Of a DNA stretch of 64,000 nt, positions 57,737-64,000 are shown piece by piece. A program made the position numbers and the translations under genes. This DNA is from Candidatus Thorarchaeota archaeon (GTDB lineage Archaea; Asgardarchaeota; Thorarchaeia; Thorarchaeales; Thorarchaeaceae). Within the stretch, counting starts at the first letter, position 1. The number at the start of each line of letters is the position of its first letter. Below the pieces are notes generated by a model. That model saw only the letters and a list, made by a program, of their open reading frames with translations, searched no databases and was not told the origin of the DNA. The DNA lies in contig JAOUFI010000003.1 of assembly GCA_029858305.1 (NCBI GenBank), positions 1 to 64,000 on the forward strand, given 5' to 3'.

Positions 57737-57843
57737 AATTTTATATACACGATTTTTCTCCCAACCCTACGTTTTAAATCATGAATGAATGTTAGACAAC
57801 CTAGTAACAACTTAATCTAGGTCGAAATAGGAGAGAACTATAA

Positions 57844-58494
57844 TTGAAATTCTTCATAGATACTGCCAATGTTGATGAGATTCGAAAGGCTCATGAGAGA
57901 GGAATGGTTGATGGTGTTACCACAAACCCATCACTGGTTGCAAAGGAAGGAAGAGATTTTCGCAAGATTATTGATGAGATTGCATCGTTTGTAGAAGGAC
58001 CGATCAGTCTTGAGGTCATCAGCGAAGATTCAGAAGGAATGATGAAAGAAGCCAGAGAGCTAAACAGCTGGATTGACAATGCAGCCATTAAGATACCCAT
58101 GACCTGGGAAGGTCTGAAGGCAGTCAAGCAGTGCGCAGATGAGGGTATCCAGACAAACGTCACACTATGCTTCAGCGCAAATCAGGCACTTCTTGCAGCC
58201 AAAGCAGGAGCAACCTTCGTTTCTCCATTCATTGGTAGACTTGATGATGTTGGGCAAACAGGGATGGACTTGATTGAGAGCATTGGTCAAATCTATGCGA
58301 ATTATGGAATTGATACAGAGATTATTGTTGCCAGTATCAGGCATCCGATCCATGTCTATGAAGCAGCACTTATTGGAGCAGATATTGCTACAATTCCTCC
58401 TGCAGTTCTTGATAAAATGGTGAACCATCCACTCACAGATGTTGGTATCAAGAAGTTCCTAGAAGATTGGGAAAAGGTAAAGAAAGCAAAGTGA
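57844..58494 (+). CDS. tal: Transaldolase / fructose-6-phosphate aldolase family
   Basis: [96 protein letters not shown] start. Confidence 0.95.
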   Translation: MKFFIDTANVDEIRKAHERGMVDGVTTNPSLVAKEGRDFRKIIDEIASFVEGPISLEVISEDSEGMMKEARELNSWIDNAAIKIPMTWEGLKAVKQCADEGIQTNVTLCFSANQALLAAKAGATFVSPFIGRLDDVGQTGMDLIESIGQIYANYGIDTEIIVASIRHPIHVYEAALIGADIATIPPAVLDKMVNHPLTDVGIKKFLEDWEKVKKAK

Positions 58495-58538
58495 TTGCTA
58501 TCTGTGTTTAATTAAGAACATTAAAGGTAAAGAAGTGG

Positions 58539-58569
58539 AAAGAGGGGATGAAGAGCTCCTCTTTATTTT
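58539..58569 (+). terminator. Hairpin plus U-rich tail downstream of the transaldolase gene
   Basis: AAAGAGG...CCTCTTT followed by ATTTTG. Confidence 0.45.
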
Positions 58570-58680
58570 GATTACAGCGCCTTGCCAATTGCTATTAAGA
58601 TGAGAGGAATTATACCGTAAAGATTAATGACAAGAATGATATGCCGTTGCGTTGTCTATCAACACTCTGTGGGAAGGCCT

Positions 58681-60234
58681 ATGAAGATCGAAGCTGACCT
58701 TGTTATCTTTAATGGGAACATCATCACTATGGATCCTCAAAAACCGAATGCCTCAGCTATGGCGGTGAAGAGCTATAAGGTCCTTGCAGTCGGTGAAGAA
58801 GATGCGGTAATCGATCTTGTTCCGGATGCAAAGCGGGTCATCGATCTTGGAGGTAAAACAGTCGTTCCAGGTTTCATTGATTCACACACTCATCTAACTA
58901 GTAGTGGCGTTAAAGAAGCCCATATCAAATTGAACGAGGCCAAATCAATTGATGAGGCTTTACAAAAAATTAGAGAAGAATTGCATCGTTACTCCAATGA
59001 AGAGTGGATACTAGGGTATGGTTGGGATGAAAGCGAGTGGCCGATTAAACGGTATATTGACGGTAAGGATTTAGATAATGTTAGTATGACCCAACCAATT
59101 ATGGTAACAAGAGTAGATGGCCATCTTGCAGCGGTGAATATGATAGGACTGAAGAAACTCGGGATACCATTGAATCAAGAAGGAGTTCAGAAAGACAAGA
59201 AAGGAAAACCAACTGGCATTTTGAAGGATATTGAGGAAGTCTGGGAGAAGGTGAGACCAAGTCCAGAGAAGATACAAAAAGGTGTCAAAGCAGGGAATAA
59301 AATTGCTAATGGGCTAGGTATCACCACTGCTGTTGATAATGCAAGCAGTGGAACTTTGAAGTATATTCGTGAAGTGGAAACTATGGATAAACTCACTACA
59401 CGGATGATAGTGAATTTCCCTGTTGAGCAGATTGACCATCTTATCGCCCTTGGCATGACCTCAGGAATGGGCAGTCCACTCGTAAAAATTGGGGGCGTCA
59501 AGATATTTACTGATGGGTCCATTGGTGCAATGACCGCAGCAGTATCGAGAGGATACAAAACAGATCCCAAGAACAAAGGGATGCTACTCTTTTCAAAAGC
59601 CAAATACAGCAAAATCGTGCGAAAAGCTGTTGAGAATAATATTCAGACTGTTACGCATGCTATTGGAGATGAGGCCATTGAGATGGTCATAACAACCTTC
59701 GAAGACATTGAAGACAAAAGCATACTACGCGACCAACGCCATCGAATTGAACATGCTGAGCTGATAAATGAGTACCAAATTCGGAGAGCTGTAAGTCTTG
59801 GCCTTATCCTTTCGATGCAGCCCAACTTCGTAGGGCGTTGGCAACATGAGGGAGGTCTTTATGATTCGAGGCTGGACGAAGAAACTGTTCGTGGAATGAA
59901 CATGTTCAGGGTTGCACTAGATAATGGTGCCAGATTGTGTTTTGGTTCTGACGGAATGCCGTACGGACCTCTCTATGGCATCTGGTCAGCAACAACTCAC
60001 CCCAACGAGAGAGTTAAACTCACAGTTGAAGAAGCATTACGATGCTATACAATGGAGAGTGCGTATTCTGTTTTCCAAGAGAGCACACTAGGCAGTTTGA
60101 CTGTCGGTAAGAGAGCTGACTTTGTTGTACTATCAGAGAATATTCTGGAGATACCACCAGATAGAATCAAAGATGTAGATATTGATATGACAGTTGTTGG
60201 AGGTATCGTCGAATATTCCGCAGCGAAACTCTGA
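58681..60234 (+). CDS. Amidohydrolase family protein (YtcJ-like)
   Basis: DLVIFNGNIITMDPQKPNASAMAVKSYKVLAVG, VVPGFIDSHTHLTSSGV; probable start ATG 58681 (track gives 58627). Confidence 0.88.
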   Translation: MKIEADLVIFNGNIITMDPQKPNASAMAVKSYKVLAVGEEDAVIDLVPDAKRVIDLGGKTVVPGFIDSHTHLTSSGVKEAHIKLNEAKSIDEALQKIREELHRYSNEEWILGYGWDESEWPIKRYIDGKDLDNVSMTQPIMVTRVDGHLAAVNMIGLKKLGIPLNQEGVQKDKKGKPTGILKDIEEVWEKVRPSPEKIQKGVKAGNKIANGLGITTAVDNASSGTLKYIREVETMDKLTTRMIVNFPVEQIDHLIALGMTSGMGSPLVKIGGVKIFTDGSIGAMTAAVSRGYKTDPKNKGMLLFSKAKYSKIVRKAVENNIQTVTHAIGDEAIEMVITTFEDIEDKSILRDQRHRIEHAELINEYQIRRAVSLGLILSMQPNFVGRWQHEGGLYDSRLDEETVRGMNMFRVALDNGARLCFGSDGMPYGPLYGIWSATTHPNERVKLTVEEALRCYTMESAYSVFQESTLGSLTVGKRADFVVLSENILEIPPDRIKDVDIDMTVVGGIVEYSAAKL

Positions 60235-60245
60235 GGTGTGATAAT

Positions 60246-62060
60246 ATGGGGAAGGTCAGAGTACTGACCGAGGATCTTGTGTCCTTGATTTCAGCTGGAG
60301 AGGTCATCGAGAATCCTTCTTCTATCGTAAAGGAATTGATTGAGAATTCATTGGATGCAGGAGCAGACATGGTAGATGTAATGATCGAAGGAGGAGGAAT
60401 AAAGACAATCTCGGTTTCAGATAATGGAAGTGGTATCCTCAAGGAGGATTGTCGAATCTGTCTCCAACGTTATTCGACAAGTAAAATCAGTACGAGAGCT
60501 GATCTTGATAGGATAGTTACTTATGGATTCAGAGGGGAAGCGCTTGCAAGCATCGCTTCCGTTGCTGATATAAAGATTGTAACGCGAACAGAGGAAGAAG
60601 AAACAGGAACACTCATTCAGTCTAGGTTTGGAAAAAAACCAACCTACAGCGAGATATCACGTCCAAGAGGGACAACTGTAGAGGTCAGGGATCTGTTCAG
60701 AAATATTGCAGCTCGCCGAAAGCATCTAGCTGATGCAAAGGTAGAATCACAGAGAATCCAGGAGGTTGTGATGAAACATGCAGCTATTCGTCCGGAGATC
60801 GGTTTTCGTCTAATTAGAGATGGAGAAACCATCATCGACAGCCCCCCTAGTCAGACAGCAACAGATAGGATTGCATCTTTATGGGGCAGTGAAATTGCGA
60901 AGGCTCTAATCGATGTCGACTTCGCTGTGGATAATGTAAGAATCCATGGTTTTGTTGCAAGACCTCCCGTATCTCGAGGTAATAGGTCTCGCGAATATTT
61001 CTCAGTGGTCAAGAGACCGGTAACTGATGAGAAGATGAGCCAAGCTCTTGAGTCTGTTTTTTCTACAACCTTGATGAAAGGACAATATCCAATATGCGCG
61101 CTAGATGTTTCAATCGATCTCTCGAAAGTTGATGTCAATGTACATCCAACAAAGAGGGAAGTAAGGATTCTTGACATCAATGAAGTTTGCACAATTTTGA
61201 AAAAAGCGGTTCGTTATTCTTTCGGAGAGCGCGATTTACCGGAAGAGGTAACATCCTTAGAAGATACGATTGGTGAATCTCTTCAGGCAATCTCAACCGA
61301 TATTGTACAAAGTACTACGCCGAGCATGAGCCCAATCTCCCATGAGGATCAGATAGCAGCAGTGCCACTAGTTGAGCAAATGCTACTCAAGCCGATATCT
61401 GATGATGAGCATGAATCTCTCGATGTTGCCATATTAGGCGGAGTCTTCAGAATAATCGGACAGATTCACAATCTCTACATCCTTCTTGAATTCGATGATG
61501 GGCTCTTGATTGTGGATCAGCATGCTGCTCATGAGAGAGTTCTTTATGAGCAACTGCGAAAAGAAATGAATGATGGAACAATAGCCATTCAAGAACTACT
61601 CCAACCCTTTGTACTTAGCTTGAGTCGAAAAGATGCAGAACAGATACTAGGAATCTCAGATATTCTCGATGATATTGGATATACAGTGAGTAGCTTTGGT
61701 GGAAATGATATTTCAATCTCTACACTCCCGGAAATCTTTGGCAGAATAGCATCCGAAAAGGAGCTAATGGCTCTAGTAGACAGGATTATTGATCTTGGGC
61801 AGCATACTGCACGAGAAACCTTCATGGATGAATTAGTCAAAGTAACAGCCTGTCATTCTGCTATACGCTCCGGTCAGCCACTCAATACTGAAGAGATTCG
61901 TAATCTTCTTGTAGATTTGTCAAAGACGAAAAGTAAGTACAATTGTTGTCATGGCAGACCTTCCATGCTCAAGATACTAAAAGATGATATCGATCGCAGT
62001 GTTGGTAGGATGGGACCTGATGCTATTAGTAGATATAGAGCAAGGCATGGTTTGAAATAG
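60246..62060 (+). CDS. mutL: DNA mismatch repair protein MutL
   Basis: DLVSLISAGEVIENPSSIVKELIENSLDAGADMVDVMIEGGGIKTISVSDNGSGI; C-terminal DQHAAHERVLYE, ACHSAIRSGQPL, CCHGRPS. Confidence 0.95.
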   Translation: MGKVRVLTEDLVSLISAGEVIENPSSIVKELIENSLDAGADMVDVMIEGGGIKTISVSDNGSGILKEDCRICLQRYSTSKISTRADLDRIVTYGFRGEALASIASVADIKIVTRTEEEETGTLIQSRFGKKPTYSEISRPRGTTVEVRDLFRNIAARRKHLADAKVESQRIQEVVMKHAAIRPEIGFRLIRDGETIIDSPPSQTATDRIASLWGSEIAKALIDVDFAVDNVRIHGFVARPPVSRGNRSREYFSVVKRPVTDEKMSQALESVFSTTLMKGQYPICALDVSIDLSKVDVNVHPTKREVRILDINEVCTILKKAVRYSFGERDLPEEVTSLEDTIGESLQAISTDIVQSTTPSMSPISHEDQIAAVPLVEQMLLKPISDDEHESLDVAILGGVFRIIGQIHNLYILLEFDDGLLIVDQHAAHERVLYEQLRKEMNDGTIAIQELLQPFVLSLSRKDAEQILGISDILDDIGYTVSSFGGNDISISTLPEIFGRIASEKELMALVDRIIDLGQHTARETFMDELVKVTACHSAIRSGQPLNTEEIRNLLVDLSKTKSKYNCCHGRPSMLKILKDDIDRSVGRMGPDAISRYRARHGLK

Positions 62061-62126
62061 CTCTGAGTACTTTCCATAGATTGACGAAGGTGCATACTGA
62101 TAAGAGAATCTAACCATAGAAAGAAT

Positions 62127-62198
62127 GGCAGTCGATGAGGCTAACAATACTGTCAGAGCCTTGAGCGATGATGAAACGGTGAGCAGCTGAGACTTGCC
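62127..62198 (+). ncRNA. Candidate C/D box sRNA (2'-O-methylation guide)
   Basis: Terminal stem GGCAGTC/GACTTGCC (one bulge); C-like TCGATGA 62132-62138, 11-nt guide, D'-like CTGT 62150-62153, C' ATGATGA 62168-62174, 12-nt guide AACGGTGAGCAG, D CTGA 62187-62190; lies wholly intergenic. Confidence 0.5.
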
Positions 62199-62211
62199 AC
62201 CCTATACACTC

Positions 62212-63249
62212 TCATCTGAGCAATTCATCAACAAGTAAGTCGATTTTGGGAATAATAATCCCTGTTAAATCTTCGAGTCTATCGCGTACACCTTTTATGT
62301 GGTCCACTCTTGACTTAATCATCTCTATGGCATCTGGTCGCATTCCCAACTCATCAGCGCCCAGACTCAATGACGTAGAAATATCAAAAAGACGTCTAAG
62401 AATTGCTGTTACTTCAAAGAATTCAATTTGTTCAACCGGTTTCTGCGCAGCTTTTTCATAGTTTTTGAGAATATCTTCACGCAACTTCATACTACCAAAG
62501 GTCCCAGATAATAGTAAAGTCCAAGCGAGATCCTTACGATAGTCATCAATGCTTGAAGCTCCCCAATCTATTACGTACGGCTTATCACTACTATCAAGAA
62601 GAATGTTGAATGGATGATAATCTCCGTGTGTAATGGATGGTGTAACACTAGAAATACCATCAACTCGTTTCATTAGCCACTCATATATTGGAGTCAATTC
62701 TTTCTTTTGATACTCCTTGAGTGCAATCTTATACCGAGTAAGACGGGAGAAAACTAGACCACGCGTATCGGACAAGGATTGCTTCTCTGAGTCAGTTGCA
62801 AAAGATGTCCAATCTAATCGATGCAAATTCACAAAGAGTCTACAGAAAATTTCCATCCACCTTTTATATTCAAATTCAGAGGCACCTAGTTTTTCATCAA
62901 GAAGCAATCCATCAATTCGCTCCATGAGTATGAATGGATTACCAATAACGCCAGCATCTTTCTCAACGAGATAAACCTCTGGAACAGGATATCCCAAATT
63001 GTAAAGTTGCTTCATCTTTGAAAATTCGGCTAGCGCCTTTGCAGTTGCACCTTTACCAGGGAATATTCGAGCGATAATGCCTTGATCGTGCGATTCGCCA
63101 TTAGATTGCCAATTAAGGTCGAGAGAGATGATTTCTGTTTCCCACCCACTGGTAATATTACGAAGATTGTTGACTTGGAGATTGTTTCTATCTGAATAGT
63201 ATTGGCGAATGTAGTTAATTAACGGTGCAGATTCCATGAAAATACACAT
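62212..63249 (-). CDS. APH-family phosphotransferase
   Basis: ITHGDYHPFNILLDSSDKPYVIDWGASSIDDYRKDLAWTLL. Confidence 0.85.
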   Translation of the reverse strand: MCIFMESAPLINYIRQYYSDRNNLQVNNLRNITSGWETEIISLDLNWQSNGESHDQGIIARIFPGKGATAKALAEFSKMKQLYNLGYPVPEVYLVEKDAGVIGNPFILMERIDGLLLDEKLGASEFEYKRWMEIFCRLFVNLHRLDWTSFATDSEKQSLSDTRGLVFSRLTRYKIALKEYQKKELTPIYEWLMKRVDGISSVTPSITHGDYHPFNILLDSSDKPYVIDWGASSIDDYRKDLAWTLLLSGTFGSMKLREDILKNYEKAAQKPVEQIEFFEVTAILRRLFDISTSLSLGADELGMRPDAIEMIKSRVDHIKGVRDRLEDLTGIIIPKIDLLVDELLR

Positions 63250-63284
63250 ATTATTACACTAAATTAGTTATTCCTATCGACAAC

Positions 63285-63327
63285 AAAAAAGAAAGGAAGA
63301 GAGAGGGCTTTCCAAGAAGACCTCTCT
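63285..63327 (-). terminator. Hairpin plus U-tract terminator for the 63334 gene (minus strand)
   Basis: AGAGAGG (63300-63306)/CCTCTCT (63321-63327), followed on minus strand by a U-rich stretch. Confidence 0.45.
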
Positions 63328-63333
63328 ATAGGT

Positions 63334-64000
63334 TTACTTTTTCTTGGTCGACTTCTTCTTTGGCTTAGGTGCAGGTGCTGAAGATCGTCGCCTCATGACT
63401 AATGCGATGATAACTATCAATGCGATAGCTGCACCGCCAATTATGAGTAGAGTCGTTAAATCAAGTGGGAATCCGCCTCCACCTGGAGCTAGCATGTATG
63501 TAATCTCATTTTGCCAGAGCTCAACTCTATCCTCATAGGTTGAATCATCCTCATCAGTTCCGAAGTTATCGATTAGAAAACCATTGAAGAGAGTCTGTTT
63601 GACGTTGCTTACCACAATAGCTGCATTTCCATCTTGGACATCCACAGATATGCCTGCGAGTGCAGTAAAACCGGGTCGAACTGTCATAGCATCTCCATCA
63701 TCACCGAAAAGCACTACGGATGTGTAATTATGCCCTCCATGATCATTTGGTTCTGTGAAGATAGGATGAGAGGCATCCCAAATATACATTGATGGAGTCC
63801 CAGAAAGCGAGGAGGAGTATTCTACGCCTAACTTTGACCAGAGTGGATGTGTTGGATTGTCATCCAAGTTCCAGTAGGTCATGATCAACTTTCCGCCGTC
63901 ATCTGCGTATGCATAGAGTTCATCCAGAATGATAAGTTCCTGCAAATGGTTCACTGCATTGTAGATTATGAGATCCCATGTCTTAGAATCAATGAAGTCA
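63334..64000 (-). CDS. C-terminal part of an anchored surface protein, runs off the window end
   Basis: Frame stays open past 63954 to 64000 (DFIDSKTWDLIIYNAVNHLQELIILDELYAYADDGGKLIMTYWNLDD); C-terminal TM and SAPAPKPKKKSTKKK tail. Confidence 0.7.
   Translation of the reverse strand, partial: DFIDSKTWDLIIYNAVNHLQELIILDELYAYADDGGKLIMTYWNLDDNPTHPLWSKLGVEYSSSLSGTPSMYIWDASHPIFTEPNDHGGHNYTSVVLFGDDGDAMTVRPGFTALAGISVDVQDGNAAIVVSNVKQTLFNGFLIDNFGTDEDDSTYEDRVELWQNEITYMLAPGGGGFPLDLTTLLIIGGAAIALIVIIALVMRRRSSAPAPKPKKKSTKKK

Overview
The window is 64 kb of archaeal chromosome with moderate GC and dense coding. Archaeal calls rest on the geranylgeranyl-type prenyl enzymes, TATA-like promoters, the absence of any CcmG/H next to a Cys-type CcmE, and many surface proteins with a C-terminal TM anchor. 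An Asgard-like lineage is plausible but was not tested. The left 39 kb is dominated by a respiratory/electron-transfer region. It holds part of a complex I operon (nuoA-J-K-C-D), a FAD-linked (GlcD-type) oxidase fused in frame to NuoB, and menaquinone-type prenyl genes. It also holds a multiheme cytochrome, three secreted CXnCH/beta-sandwich proteins (one with 13 tandem ~92-aa repeats), four CCG-type Fe-S oxidoreductases, three further GlcD-type flavoproteins, and a split cytochrome c maturation set (ccmF; ccmA-B-C-D-E with a CPSKY CcmE). The right part carries mutS, mutL, uvrA with a tandem nucleotidyltransferase, a heliorhodopsin, a GT87-like membrane protein, an ABC exporter with a membrane-anchored wHTH regulator, rpe and a transaldolase, an amidohydrolase and a candidate C/D box sRNA. 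The strongest candidates for a new system are the GlcD-NuoB fusion and the repeated cytochrome/beta-sandwich + CCG + GlcD modules. No tRNA, rRNA, CRISPR array or transposase was recognised. All calls come from reading the sequence; no database search was run.
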